Shown piece by piece: positions 55,545 to 64,000 of a stretch of 64,000 nucleotides of DNA. Position 1 is the stretch's first letter; every line of letters starts with the position of its first letter. Source of the DNA: Streptomyces achromogenes (GTDB taxonomy: Bacteria > Actinomycetota > Actinomycetes > Streptomycetales > Streptomycetaceae); assembly GCF_030816715.1 (NCBI RefSeq), contig NZ_JAUSYH010000001.1, forward strand, positions 4,402,001 to 4,466,000, read 5' to 3'. Under the pieces are notes generated by a model. It worked only from the letters and a program-made list of their open reading frames with translations. It did no database searches and had not been told where the DNA came from. A program made the translations under genes and the position numbers.

Positions 55545-56084
55545 ATGACCTACCGCGTCTGTTTCGTCTGCACCGGCAACATCTGCCGCTCGCCGATGGC
55601 CGAGTCGGTCTTCCGCGCGCGCGTGGCGGAGGCCGGCCTCGACGCTCTGGTCGAGGTCGACAGCGCCGGCACGGGTGACTGGCACGAGGGCGAGGACGCC
55701 GACCCGCGTGCCCTCGCCGTCCTGGCGGGGCACGGGTACACCCTCGACCACACGGCCCGGAGGTTCGAGCCGTCCTGGTTCGCCCGCCTCGACCTGGTGA
55801 TCGCGCTGGACTCCGGCCACCTCAGGGCGCTGCGCGGGCTCGCCCCCACTCAGGAGGACGCGGCGAAGGTACGGCTGCTGCGGTCCTACGCCCGCCAGGA
55901 GGCCGGCCGTCACCCAGGGGCCGCCTCGCCCGCTTCCTCCGGCCCGGCCCACGCCGGCCTCGACGTCCCCGACCCCTACTACGGGGGCCGGGCCGGCTTC
56001 GAGGAGTGTCTTGAGATGGTGGAGGAGGCGAGCGACGGTCTGCTCGCCGCCGTACGGGACGAGGTGGAAGGACGAGTGGCATGA
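55545..56084 (+). CDS. Low-molecular-weight protein tyrosine phosphatase
   Basis: A 179-residue LMW-PTP. The P-loop CTGNICRS (C-x5-R) at the N-terminus and the general acid in VPDPYYGG are intact; an inserted Ala/Ser/Pro stretch (GAASPASSGPAHAG) lies before it. Such enzymes dephosphorylate protein tyrosines, in Streptomyces affecting secondary metabolism. Stop overlaps the next start by 4 bp. Confidence 0.93.
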   Translation: MTYRVCFVCTGNICRSPMAESVFRARVAEAGLDALVEVDSAGTGDWHEGEDADPRALAVLAGHGYTLDHTARRFEPSWFARLDLVIALDSGHLRALRGLAPTQEDAAKVRLLRSYARQEAGRHPGAASPASSGPAHAGLDVPDPYYGGRAGFEECLEMVEEASDGLLAAVRDEVEGRVA

Positions 56085-57238
56085 ACGATTCCGCTGCGAG
56101 CGGGGGCCCTCCGGCTGGCGACGGCGAGGGGACCCGCTCGGTGCGGGCCGGGCTGCCCGAGCCCGTGAAGTACGAGCCGACCCTCCCCGGGCCGGTGTTC
56201 GCAGCCCACTTCCACCTGCCGGGCGAGCCCACGGGTCCCTATACCTACGGACGCGACGAGAACCCGACGTGGACCCTCCTCGAGCACGCGATCGGCGAGC
56301 TCGAGGCGCCGGGGCAGGACGGGGTCGAGACGCTCGTCTTCGCCTCCGGCATGGCGGCGATCTCCTCGGTGCTCTTCTCCCAGCTGCGCGCCGGCGACTC
56401 CGTCGTGCTGCCCGATGACGGCTACCAGGCGCTGCCCCTGGCACGCGCACAGCTGGAGGCGTTCGGCATCGAGGTCCGCACCGCGCCGACGGCCGGCGAC
56501 GCGCAACTCGCCCTCCTCGACGGCGCGAAGCTGCTGTGGATCGAGTCCCCGTCGAACCCCGGGCTGGACGTGTGCGACATCGGCCGACTGGTCGAGGCGG
56601 CACACGCGCGCGGCGTGCTGGTGGCTGTCGACAACACACTGGCCACCCCGCTCGGCCAGCGTCCGCTGGCGCTGGGCGCCGACTTCTCGGTGGCCAGCGG
56701 CACCAAGCAGCTCACGGGACACGGCGACGTCCTCCTCGGCTACGTCACCGGGCGCAGCGGCGAGCCGATGGCTGCCGTACGGCGCTGGCGCAAGATCGTC
56801 GGGGCGATTCCCGGGCCCATGGAGGCGTGGCTCGCGCACCGGTCGATCGCCACCTTGCAGCTGCGCGTCGACCGGCAGAGCGCCGGCGCACTGGCCGTGG
56901 CCGAGGCGCTGCGGGGGAGGCCGGAGGTGAGCGGGCTGCGATATCCGGGACTGCCGGACGACCCCTCTCACAAGGTCGCCTCGCAGCAGATGCGGCGCTA
57001 TGGCTGCGTGGTCTCCTTCGCGCTGCCCACGCGCGCGCGTGCCGAGCGTTTCCTCGATGTCCTGCGCCTGGTGGACGAGGCGACGAGCTTCGGCGGTGTC
57101 CGCTCCACCGCGGAACGGCGTGGACGCTGGGGCGGGGACGCGGTACCGGAGGGGTTCATCCGGCTGTCCGTGGGTGCCGAGGACGCCGATGACCTGGTGG
57201 CGGACGTGCTGCGTGCGCTCGCGGAGTCGGCGCGATGA
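56081..57238 (+). CDS. Cystathionine gamma-lyase/synthase family protein
   Basis: A 385-residue Cys/Met metabolism PLP enzyme. Schiff-base Lys is in the SVASGTKQLTGHGDVLLGYV stretch; YTYGRDENPTWTLLEHAIGE is the substrate-binding segment, and ASGMAAISSVLF completes the fold signature. Probably a gamma-lyase releasing cysteine from cystathionine; synthase is possible. Coupled to the phosphatase upstream. Confidence 0.9.
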   Translation: MNDSAASGGPPAGDGEGTRSVRAGLPEPVKYEPTLPGPVFAAHFHLPGEPTGPYTYGRDENPTWTLLEHAIGELEAPGQDGVETLVFASGMAAISSVLFSQLRAGDSVVLPDDGYQALPLARAQLEAFGIEVRTAPTAGDAQLALLDGAKLLWIESPSNPGLDVCDIGRLVEAAHARGVLVAVDNTLATPLGQRPLALGADFSVASGTKQLTGHGDVLLGYVTGRSGEPMAAVRRWRKIVGAIPGPMEAWLAHRSIATLQLRVDRQSAGALAVAEALRGRPEVSGLRYPGLPDDPSHKVASQQMRRYGCVVSFALPTRARAERFLDVLRLVDEATSFGGVRSTAERRGRWGGDAVPEGFIRLSVGAEDADDLVADVLRALAESAR

Positions 57239-57465
57239 CCGGCTTACGAACCCCCTCCGCGCGCCCTCCGGTCACGACGGACGGTCCGAGCCTCCCCCCT
57301 CGTGGCTCGGACCGCCCGCGGTTCTGCGCGGCAAGAACCGCGTCCACAAGGCTAGTTGACTCTGTGTCAGTGTCCAATCACTCTGGCGACAGAGACCTAT
57401 CGACTTATTTATAGTTGAGCCCTGCCTCAAAGCCGGGAGGGAGTCGGAAAAGAGGAGGAAGCGCC
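57239..57465. promoter_or_regulatory. Promoter region of the LysR-type gene
   Basis: The last 60-70 bp before the LysR gene are unusually AT-rich (CGACTTATTTATAGTTGA near 57398-57415) and hold the likely promoter and autoregulatory site. GAGGA precedes the ATG. Confidence 0.5.
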
Positions 57466-58371
57466 ATGGATCTGGCCTTGTTGCGCACATTGGTGACCGT
57501 GCACCGGGCCGGCTCCTTCACCCGCGCCGCCGCTCTGCTGGGCCTGTCCCAGCCGGCCGTCACCTCTCAGATCCGGACTCTGGAGCGGCAGTTGGGTCGA
57601 CCGCTGTTCCTGCGCCAGGCTCGTGGCGTCACCCCGACCAGCATCGGCGACGAGCTCGCCCACAAGGCCGCTCCACATCTGGACGCCCTCGCGGAGATCG
57701 CTCAGACCGGCCTGGACGACGAGTCCGCCGAGCGCACGCTGCACCTCGCCGGACCTCCCGAGTTCACCGCCGAGCGAGCCCTGCCCGCGCTCACCGGGCC
57801 GTCCCTCGACGACGGACAGGGGTTCACCGTGCGCGCCTCCTTCGGCAATGCCGAGGAGGTCCTGGAGGGCCTGGCCGCCGGGCACCATGACCTCGCCATC
57901 AGTACGGCCCGACCACGCGGAGGGCTCCTCACGGCCACCCCGCTGTGCGACGAGGAACACGTCCTGGTTGCCGCGCCCCAGTGGGACGAGCTGATCGACG
58001 CCGGAAAGCTGTGCCGCAAGGGCGCGTCCGCGCTGGAAAACCTGCCCGTCGTCGAGGTTCATGAGTCGCTTCCCCTGGTGTCCCGCTACTGGGCCGCGGT
58101 CTTCGACTCCCGCGCGGCGGCCTCGGGCGCCGTCATCGTTCCCGACCTCCGCGCGGTGCTCGCCTGCGCGATCGCCGGGGCGGGCCTGGCGGTGCTGCCG
58201 CGCTATCTGTGCGCGGCCGCTCTCGAACGCGGTGAGGTCGTCGCGCTGCATGAGCCGGCGGTGCCTCCGCTGCGAACCTACGTCCTGGTCGTGCGCACCG
58301 GAACGCTCGCGGTGCCCCAGGTGGCAAGGGCACACGAGCGCTTGCTGACGGCCGCTGCCGAGTGGTGCTGA
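57466..58371 (+). CDS. LysR-family transcriptional regulator
   Basis: A 301-residue LysR protein: winged helix-turn-helix at 1-60 (MDLALLRTLVTVHRAGSFTR, AALLGLSQPAVTSQIRTLER) and an effector domain to the end. The inducer is unknown. The ATG at 57466 fits the family exactly and has GAGGAAGCGCC upstream. Confidence 0.93.
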   Translation: MDLALLRTLVTVHRAGSFTRAAALLGLSQPAVTSQIRTLERQLGRPLFLRQARGVTPTSIGDELAHKAAPHLDALAEIAQTGLDDESAERTLHLAGPPEFTAERALPALTGPSLDDGQGFTVRASFGNAEEVLEGLAAGHHDLAISTARPRGGLLTATPLCDEEHVLVAAPQWDELIDAGKLCRKGASALENLPVVEVHESLPLVSRYWAAVFDSRAAASGAVIVPDLRAVLACAIAGAGLAVLPRYLCAAALERGEVVALHEPAVPPLRTYVLVVRTGTLAVPQVARAHERLLTAAAEWC

Positions 58372-58424
58372 CGCCTTTTCCGTGCGATGTCACAGTCCGG
58401 CTCGGTCCGGTCACGCATCACGAT

Positions 58425-58438
58425 GTTTCACGTGGAAC
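58425..58438. other. parS-like site upstream of the NUDIX gene
   Basis: GTTTCACGTGGAAC, one mismatch from the parS palindrome, 21 bp upstream of the NUDIX start. Confidence 0.65.
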
Positions 58439-58459
58439 CAGCCGGGCCACATTTCTCCC

Positions 58460-58942
58460 ATGACCGTCCGACCCGTGGTCAAGCGCACCGCACGAGCCGT
58501 TCTGCTTGACGGCGACAACCTGATCTTGATCAAACGCACCAAGCCCGGTGTGGATCCTTACTGGGTCACGCCCGGTGGCGGGGTCGAGCCGGACGACGCC
58601 ACCGTCGTGGACGCCCTGCACCGCGAAGTCCACGAGGAACTGGGCGCCAAGATCACCGATGTGGTCCCCTGTTTCGTGGACACCGTCGAGCACATCGGCG
58701 ACGACGGCGGTGCGACCGGTGTGAAGGTGCAGCACTTCTTCGTCTGCCGCCTGGAGTCCATGGACCCGGCACAGCGGCACGGCCCCGAGATCGAGGAACC
58801 CGCCGGCGAGTACGAGATCGTCCGCGTGCCGTTCACCCGCGTCGGGATCGCCTCCGTCCACCTGGTTCCGCTGTCACTGCGGCACTATCTCGACGGCAAC
58901 ATCGAGGGCGTCCGCGCCATGCACGCACCCGACCTCGGCTGA
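58460..58942 (+). CDS. NUDIX hydrolase
   Basis: A 160-residue NUDIX protein, MTVRPVVKRTARAVLLDGDN, with a NUDIX box of the form GGGVEPDDATVVDALHREVH, then EELGA. It likely hydrolyses a nucleoside diphosphate derivative. The ATG at 58460 fits the family start. Confidence 0.9.
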   Translation: MTVRPVVKRTARAVLLDGDNLILIKRTKPGVDPYWVTPGGGVEPDDATVVDALHREVHEELGAKITDVVPCFVDTVEHIGDDGGATGVKVQHFFVCRLESMDPAQRHGPEIEEPAGEYEIVRVPFTRVGIASVHLVPLSLRHYLDGNIEGVRAMHAPDLG

Positions 58943-59115
58943 CGTCCGGACCCTGCACCGCGCGACGCGGGGTACAGGGCGTGCGGGACCGGGCGTCAGC
59001 GGTCCGGCCCGGCCCGGTCCGGTCCGGTCCGAGGAGCGTCGTACTCGGCTTCGCATCGCCGTCACTGAGATCACGTGGCACCGGGACCCGTAGAACACCG
59101 CGGGTGCCGTTCCAC

Positions 59116-59129
59116 GTTTCACGTGAAAC
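59116..59129. other. parS site
   Basis: Perfect GTTTCACGTGAAAC upstream of the acetyltransferase gene, next to an alternative ATG at 59130. Confidence 0.93.
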
Positions 59130-59231
59130 ATGTCGTCGCTTCCCGCTCCCGGGCAGGGTATGGCCAAAAGCACCTGCGCTCGAGAGGAAACGGGTGGACG
59201 CCGACAGCGCTGGTCGGACAGCCTGAACGGC

Positions 59232-60098
59232 GTGCCGACTCCTTCCCTCTCTGATCTGCCCATCCGCCGTCTGACGCACCGCGATCTCGCCGCCTGCGCC
59301 GACTTGTCCGAGGATCGGGGGTGGCCACGCGAGGAGCACAAGTGGGGTCTTCTCCTGTCAGCCGGGACGGGTTACGGCATCGACGACCCCGACGGAGGCC
59401 TCGTCAGTGCCTGCGTCGTCACCGAATACGGCCCGTACGGCAACCCCTCCTTCGGGGCCGTCGGCATGGTGCTGGTCGCCGAGCGACACGCCCGGCGAGG
59501 CATCGGTCGGCGCCTGATGCGGCACATCGTCTCCCTGATGGGCACCACACCACTGACCCTGCACGCGACACCGAACGGCCGGCCGCTCTACGAGGAGCTG
59601 GGCTTCAAGGCCACCGGCCGGGCGGAGATGCTGCGCGGGTGTTTCACGCCGGGCGTGACGGCTACGGGCGTCGCCACCCGTGCCGCCACGGCCGAGGACC
59701 TCCCTTCGATCCTCCGCCTCGACGAGGAGGTCTTCGGAGCCGACCGCACGCACGTGATCACCCGCCTGCCCGCCTTCGCCGACCAGTTCCGGGTCGCCGA
59801 GGAAGCCGGCCGGATCATCGGCTACGCCGCGGCCTGGCCCAACATGGACACGCAGGTCGTCGGCCCGCTGATCGCCCGGGACACGACGACCGCCCAGTCC
59901 CTTCTGGCCTCCCTCGCGGACAGCACCGACCGGCCCCTGCGCACGGACATCGATGTACGGCACGAGGAACTGCTGGCGTGGGCGAAAGCACGGGGCCTGG
60001 AGCCGATCGCCTTCAACTCCGTGATGACCTACGGCATCCCGGAGTTGCCGGGGGACTGGCGCCGGCGTTTCGCTCCACTGACCGTGGCCGCCGGCTGA
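59232..60098 (+). CDS. GNAT acetyltransferase, two-domain
   Basis: A 288-residue protein (322 if ATG 59130 is used). The N-terminal GNAT domain has the acetyl-CoA loop VLVAERHARRGIGRRLMRHI; the C-terminal half resembles the Acetyltransf_18 type (MTYGIPELPGDWRRRF end). GTG at 59232 puts the start just before the domain (PTPSLSDLPIRRLTHRD), and the longer start would begin on the parS. Substrate unknown. Confidence 0.85.
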   Translation: MPTPSLSDLPIRRLTHRDLAACADLSEDRGWPREEHKWGLLLSAGTGYGIDDPDGGLVSACVVTEYGPYGNPSFGAVGMVLVAERHARRGIGRRLMRHIVSLMGTTPLTLHATPNGRPLYEELGFKATGRAEMLRGCFTPGVTATGVATRAATAEDLPSILRLDEEVFGADRTHVITRLPAFADQFRVAEEAGRIIGYAAAWPNMDTQVVGPLIARDTTTAQSLLASLADSTDRPLRTDIDVRHEELLAWAKARGLEPIAFNSVMTYGIPELPGDWRRRFAPLTVAAG

Positions 60099-60147
60099 CG
60101 AAGCGGAGCGCGGCCGGGAGGAGAGCCGGGCGTCCACCGCCCGGTCA

Positions 60148-60345
60148 GTGACGGACAGCAGCCTGCCGTCCGTCGCCGGCGCCCTCGGCGACCACGACGC
60201 ACGGTCGCCCGGAGCCGCTCCCCCGGCGCTTTGCACCAACGACGCCGCCCTGCGTGAGGCCCTCGCCGAAGCCGCCGAGACCCCGGAGTTGGCCCCCCTG
60301 GTCCGGGTCGTGGAGTCGCTCAAGGCACCCGCTGCCGCCGCATGA
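60148..60345 (+). CDS. Small hypothetical protein, uncertain
   Basis: A 65-residue frame from a GTG, with a soluble, Ala/Pro-rich product ending SLKAPAAAA. It fits neatly between two acetyltransferase genes (16 bp before the next), but has no recognisable domain. Confidence 0.4.
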   Translation: MTDSSLPSVAGALGDHDARSPGAAPPALCTNDAALREALAEAAETPELAPLVRVVESLKAPAAAA

Positions 60346-60360
60346 ATCTAGGGTGACGCC

Positions 60361-60813
60361 ATGGGAGATCTTGAAATACGAGCCGCCGTCGCTGAGGACG
60401 TTCCCGCGATCGTCGGCATGCTCGCGGACGACCCCCTGGGTGCCCAGCGCGAGTCACCGGACGATCTGAGCCCCTATCTGGCCGCTCTGGAACGGTTGAC
60501 CGCCGATCCGAACCAGCGGTTGGTCGTCGCCGTACGCGAGGGACGCGTCGTCGGCACCCTGCAGCTGACGATCGTTCCGGGTCTGTCCCGGCGCGGCGCG
60601 ACGAGGTCGATCATCGAAGGAGTGCGCGTACACGCCGACGAGCGCGGCAGCGGTCTGGGGACACGGTTCATCGAGTGGGCGATCGAGGAGTCCCGCAGGG
60701 AGAACTGCCAACTCGTGCAGTTGACGTCGGACAGCACCCGCACCGACGCCCACCGGTTCTACGAACGACTCGGCTTCACGGCCTCACACGTCGGTTTCAA
60801 AATGAACCTCTGA
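60361..60813 (+). CDS. GNAT acetyltransferase
   Basis: A 150-residue single GNAT domain. Starts MGDLEIRAAVAEDVPAIVGM; acetyl-CoA loop VRVHADERGSGLGTRFIEWA; late motif AHRFYERLGFTASHVGFKM. Probably aminoglycoside- or amine-type; substrate unknown. Its stop precedes a parS-bearing palindrome by 33 bp. Confidence 0.92.
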   Translation: MGDLEIRAAVAEDVPAIVGMLADDPLGAQRESPDDLSPYLAALERLTADPNQRLVVAVREGRVVGTLQLTIVPGLSRRGATRSIIEGVRVHADERGSGLGTRFIEWAIEESRRENCQLVQLTSDSTRTDAHRFYERLGFTASHVGFKMNL

Positions 60814-60846
60814 GACCTGGGCTTCGGAAGCGGAACACCACGTCGG

Positions 60847-60882
60847 GGAGGTGCCCTGTTTCACGTGAAACAGGGCACCTCC
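60847..60882. other. parS site inside a 36-bp perfect palindrome
   Basis: The parS GTTTCACGTGAAAC (60858-60871) is flanked by arms GAGGTGCCCT and AGGGCACCTC that extend the perfect dyad to 36 bp. It lies between convergent genes, so it might act as both a ParB site and a bidirectional terminator. Confidence 0.93.
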
Positions 60883-60923
60883 TCTTCGTCGGCCGTCACC
60901 CGCCCGTTCCGCTCGCAGGGGGG

Positions 60924-62309
60924 TCAGGCGATCCCCCGCCATCCCTCGGGGTCGACTCCACCGGGCACTGCGGCTCCCTCGTCGTACGGCTGGCGCGTGA
61001 ACACGAACGACCCCAGGTCCAGGTGGTCCACACTCCCGTCAGGCCGCCGTACGGCCTTCAGGAGCTCTCCGGCGTAGTAGCCCTCCAGGCCGGTCCAGGT
61101 ACCGTCCCCGTTCGGCCGGAACCGGGAACGCCGGCCGCCGCCGGACAGCGGCCCCAGGGAGACGAGCCCGTCGGCCGTGAGGCGAAGGGCGAAAGCGCTC
61201 GTACCCCAGTACCACGGCCCCACCAACTCCAGCACGGCCGAGTCGACTTCCGTCAGCGGACGCCACGGCTGGGGGATCCGCGGCTCGGCGTCGGCGACGA
61301 TGCGCACGAGATCGGACGCCACCTGGGACACCATGAGGCCGGAGGTGCAGTTGGCGAGCACCACCGCGGCCACGTCGTCCGCCACCCCGATGGTGAGGGA
61401 CGCCAGGAAGCCCGGCACCGACCCGGAGTGACCCATGAGCAGGCGGCCGTCCCGTTGCTGGATCTGCAGCCCGAGACCGTAGGTGGCTCCCTCGGCCAGA
61501 TCTCCCGGCCCGGCGGGCGCGGACGGCGTCCGCATCTCGCGCAGGGTCTCTACACCGAGCACCCGGTCGTCGCCGTGCGTCAGAAAGGTGGCGAAGCGTG
61601 CGAGATCGCCGGTCGTGGACCAGAGCTGTCCCGCGCAGGCCATCCGCCCGAAGTCCTCGGCGGGCTCGGGCAGCATGACGTCGGCCCAGGGATGCACGGC
61701 CCAGCCGCCCGCGGCCGGCACCCCGGGCCGGACGCCCGTGCGTTCCAGCCCCAGGGGTTCGATCACCTCACACCGCACCGCTTCTTCCCAGGGCACGCCG
61801 CGGAGCTTCTCCACAAGGGCGCCCAGGAGGGTGTAGCCGACGTTCGAGTAGTGATGCCGCCGTCCGGCCGCGCAGGGAGCGCCCTGGTCGCCCAGGACGT
61901 CAGCGAGCTCGGGACGCAGTGAGCCCGGGGTGCGCTCCCACCACGGGCTCGGCGACTCGGCAGCCAACCCGGCGGTGTGGGACAGCAGTTCGGCCACCGT
62001 GGCCTCGCCCGCGCCGGTGCCGGGCAGGTGCTTCTCCAGCGGGTCGTCGAGGCCCAGCAGTCCCTCGTCACGCAGCCGCAGTACGAGGACGGCGGTGAAG
62101 GTCTTGGTGATCGAGCCGATCCGGTACTGCACGTTCTCGTCCGGTGCGTGTCCCTCGACCGAGGTCCGCGCCCCGTGCCACACGGCCCGCCCGTCCCGTA
62201 CGACCGCGGCGACGAGCGACGGGGCCCGGCCTTCCGCCTGGGCCACGGCGATCCGGTGGAGCAGCGCCCGCCGGGTGCCGGCCAGCAGGCCTTCCTGAGA
62301 TGTCGTCAT
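60924..62309 (-). CDS. Serine hydrolase, beta-lactamase/class C family
   Basis: A 461-residue protein of the class C beta-lactamase/DD-peptidase fold. Catalytic SxxK is in RIGSITKTFTAVLVL, and YxN in HHYSNVGYTLLGALV; the third motif is HSGSVPGF. No signal peptide is evident, so it is cytoplasmic and more likely an esterase or peptidase than a beta-lactamase. ATG start at 62309. Confidence 0.88.
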   Translation of the reverse strand: MTTSQEGLLAGTRRALLHRIAVAQAEGRAPSLVAAVVRDGRAVWHGARTSVEGHAPDENVQYRIGSITKTFTAVLVLRLRDEGLLGLDDPLEKHLPGTGAGEATVAELLSHTAGLAAESPSPWWERTPGSLRPELADVLGDQGAPCAAGRRHHYSNVGYTLLGALVEKLRGVPWEEAVRCEVIEPLGLERTGVRPGVPAAGGWAVHPWADVMLPEPAEDFGRMACAGQLWSTTGDLARFATFLTHGDDRVLGVETLREMRTPSAPAGPGDLAEGATYGLGLQIQQRDGRLLMGHSGSVPGFLASLTIGVADDVAAVVLANCTSGLMVSQVASDLVRIVADAEPRIPQPWRPLTEVDSAVLELVGPWYWGTSAFALRLTADGLVSLGPLSGGGRRSRFRPNGDGTWTGLEGYYAGELLKAVRRPDGSVDHLDLGSFVFTRQPYDEGAAVPGGVDPEGWRGIA

Positions 62310-62629
62310 GGCCTCAGTCCACCCGCCGGAACCCTCGACGTCGAGTTCATTTCATCCGGGGCTGCGGGGTCTCTCCGCTCGTGACATGTCGCTCTCGCGT
62401 GACCTGGGCGTTCTTGGCCGTCTCACGGCCCTGTCGCCCATGATCAGTCCCAGTCGGCGGCATTTCCCCGCGAGGTCGAGATCGAGATCAGGCGGCTTGC
62501 CCGAGTCGACCGAGTGCACCACGCTGAGCCCTCAGCACGAGGACTACCGGCGAGCCCGGATCGCGCACCGATGAGTTTCCCGCACCGGGCTGGTCCATAC
62601 GCCAGGCACCCACGGACGGAAGGCCGGCC
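62310..62629. other. Gap without a recognisable gene
   Basis: About 320 bp between divergent genes. I see no convincing coding sequence, repeat or palindrome; it should hold both promoters. Confidence 0.5.
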
Positions 62630-63196
62630 ATGCGGAAACTGATCTACGGCATGAACCTGACGTTGGACGGCTATATCGCCGCGGCCGGTGACGACATCGG
62701 CTGGAGCGGACCGCCGAGCCACGAGCTGTTCCAGTGGTGGCTCGACCACGACCGGGAGAGCGGCCTGTCGCTGTACGGGCGCAAGCTGTGGGAGGCGATG
62801 AGCTCCTATTGGCCGACCGGCGACCAGCGGCCCGACGCCACCCCGGCGGAGATCGAGTTCGCGCGGAACTGGCGGGACACGCCGAAGGTGGTGTTCTCCT
62901 CGACGATCGACAAGGTCGACTGGAACACCCGCCTGGTCACCGGCGACGCGATCGCCGAGATCACCCGGCTCAAGGCCGAGGACGGCGGCCCCATGAACAT
63001 CGGCGGCGCAACGCTCGCCGGGGCGGCCATGCGTGCCGGGCTGATCGACGAATACGCGATCGTCACCCATCCGGTCCTGGTGGGCGACGGCACGCCGTTC
63101 TTCACCGCGCTGGACAGCTGGGTGAACCTGAACCTGGTGGAGACGCGGACGCTTCCCGGCGGCGTGGTCCTGACCAGGTACGAGACGAGGCGCTGA
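62630..63196 (+). CDS. Dihydrofolate reductase family (RibD C-terminal) protein
   Basis: A 188-residue RibD-C/DHFR-type reductase. Starts MRKLIYGMNLTLDGYIAAAG; GGATLAGAAMRAGLIDEYAI is typical of the family, as is PVLVGDGTPFF. It probably uses NADPH or F420; its substrate is not known. Confidence 0.9.
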   Translation: MRKLIYGMNLTLDGYIAAAGDDIGWSGPPSHELFQWWLDHDRESGLSLYGRKLWEAMSSYWPTGDQRPDATPAEIEFARNWRDTPKVVFSSTIDKVDWNTRLVTGDAIAEITRLKAEDGGPMNIGGATLAGAAMRAGLIDEYAIVTHPVLVGDGTPFFTALDSWVNLNLVETRTLPGGVVLTRYETRR

Positions 63197-63309
63197 ACAG
63201 CAGCACCCACGCGCTGGGCTCACGGTGACGCCGTAAACGACATCGGTCGGTACGACACGGCCCATGAGACGACGGACATCAGCCGCGAGATCCTGCACCA
63301 CAGCGCGGG

Positions 63310-64000
63310 TCAGGTCTGGGCCATGTCCACGAACCGGGAGTAGTGGCCCTGGAAGGCGACCGTGATCGTGGCCGTCGGGCCGTTACGGTGCTTGCCCACG
63401 ATGATGTCGGCCTCACCCGCGCGCGGGGACTCCTTCTCGTACGCGTCCTCGCGGTGCAGCAGGATCACCATGTCGGCGTCCTGCTCGATGGAGCCGGACT
63501 CACGCAGGTCGGACACCATCGGCTTCTTGTCCGTGCGCTGCTCCGGGCCACGGTTGAGCTGCGAGAGCGCGATCACCGGCACCTCCAGCTCCTTGGCCAG
63601 CAGCTTGAGGTTACGGGACATGTCCGAGACCTCCTGCTGACGGCTCTCGGAGCGCTTGGAGCCACCCGCCTGCATCAGCTGCAGATAGTCGATGATCACT
63701 AGCTTGATGTCGCTGCGCTGCTTCAGCCGACGGCACTTGGCGCGGATCTCCATCATCGACAGGTTGGGGGAGTCGTCGATGTAGAGCGGCGCGGAGGAGA
63801 CCTCGGGCATGCGGCGGGCCAGCCGGGTCCAGTCGTCGTCGGTCATGGTGCCGGAGCGCATGTGGTGCAGGGCGACGCGGGCCTCGGCGGACAGCAGACG
63901 CATCGCGATCTCGTTGCGGCCCATTTCGAGGGAGAAGATGACGCTCGGCAGGTTGTGCTTGATCGACGCCGCTCGCGCGAAGTCCAGCGCCAGCGTGGAC
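63310..64000 (-). CDS. dnaB: Replicative DNA helicase DnaB, partial
   Basis: The C-terminal RecA-like motor of DnaB, cut by the right edge. Read on the minus strand it begins STLALDFARAASIKHNLPSV (just after Walker A) and includes Walker B IKLVIIDYLQLMQ and ALSQLNRGPEQRTDK. The sequence ends SRFVDMAQT. It unwinds DNA at the fork. The N-terminal part lies beyond the window. Confidence 0.96.
   Translation of the reverse strand, partial: STLALDFARAASIKHNLPSVIFSLEMGRNEIAMRLLSAEARVALHHMRSGTMTDDDWTRLARRMPEVSSAPLYIDDSPNLSMMEIRAKCRRLKQRSDIKLVIIDYLQLMQAGGSKRSESRQQEVSDMSRNLKLLAKELEVPVIALSQLNRGPEQRTDKKPMVSDLRESGSIEQDADMVILLHREDAYEKESPRAGEADIIVGKHRNGPTATITVAFQGHYSRFVDMAQT

Overview
The window is very GC-rich, with strong codon-position GC bias and GTG starts, and is chromosomal Streptomyces (or a very close relative). 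Supporting signs are an ssgR/ssgA pair, found only in morphologically complex actinomycetes; ParB sites of the Streptomyces type (GTTTCACGTGAAAC); and serS, pheA, cydABDC, thiC and dnaB in an order I associate with the oriC-proximal arm of Streptomyces chromosomes. Seven exact parS sites, two near-matches and two DnaA-box clusters support an origin-proximal location.

Layout. 1-14.7 kb is core: a copper-resistance membrane protein (cut by the left edge), a Tat-exported Dyp peroxidase, pheA, a DnaA-box-rich gap, serS, a HAD phosphatase, tRNA-Ser(GCU), a two-pair ABC-2 transporter operon, a hydrolase-SDR fusion, a second DnaA-box group, kptA, a small hypothetical gene and two parS sites. 15.1-31.7 kb is an accessory block on the minus strand. 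31.8-64 kb returns to core: an LLM oxidoreductase, a HAD phosphatase, the cydABDC respiratory operon under a Rex operator, hisC, a LacI regulator, a metallophosphatase, a TerD-VWA protein, thiC with a TPP-riboswitch-like leader, a YibE/F protein, ssgA/ssgR, a run of small housekeeping genes, a serine hydrolase, and the C-terminal half of dnaB at the right edge.

The accessory block is a RiPP gene cluster of the daptide type. Four short precursor genes lie in tandem. All peptides end in Leu-Thr, share the leader motif LEMQELE..xAPG and have no cysteine. Upstream in the same transcription unit are homologues of the daptide-defining enzymes: accessory/recognition protein, N-methyltransferase, class III aminotransferase and an iron-ADH-fold oxidative decarboxylase. 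Downstream are an M50 intramembrane protease, a full-length class III lanthionine synthetase (LanKC), a YcaO protein, and a NatA/NatB-type ABC exporter. An LLM (F420-type) oxidoreductase and a small secreted protein head the operon, and a TrmB/LuxR-like regulator is divergent. LanKC, LLM reductase and YcaO together with cysteine-free daptide precursors suggest a hybrid peptide: C-terminal Thr converted to a dimethylated diamine, internal Ser/Thr dehydrated and perhaps hydrogenated to D-residues, plus an unknown YcaO-dependent change. This is the most interesting content of the window. All chemical assignments are inferred from family membership and gene context.
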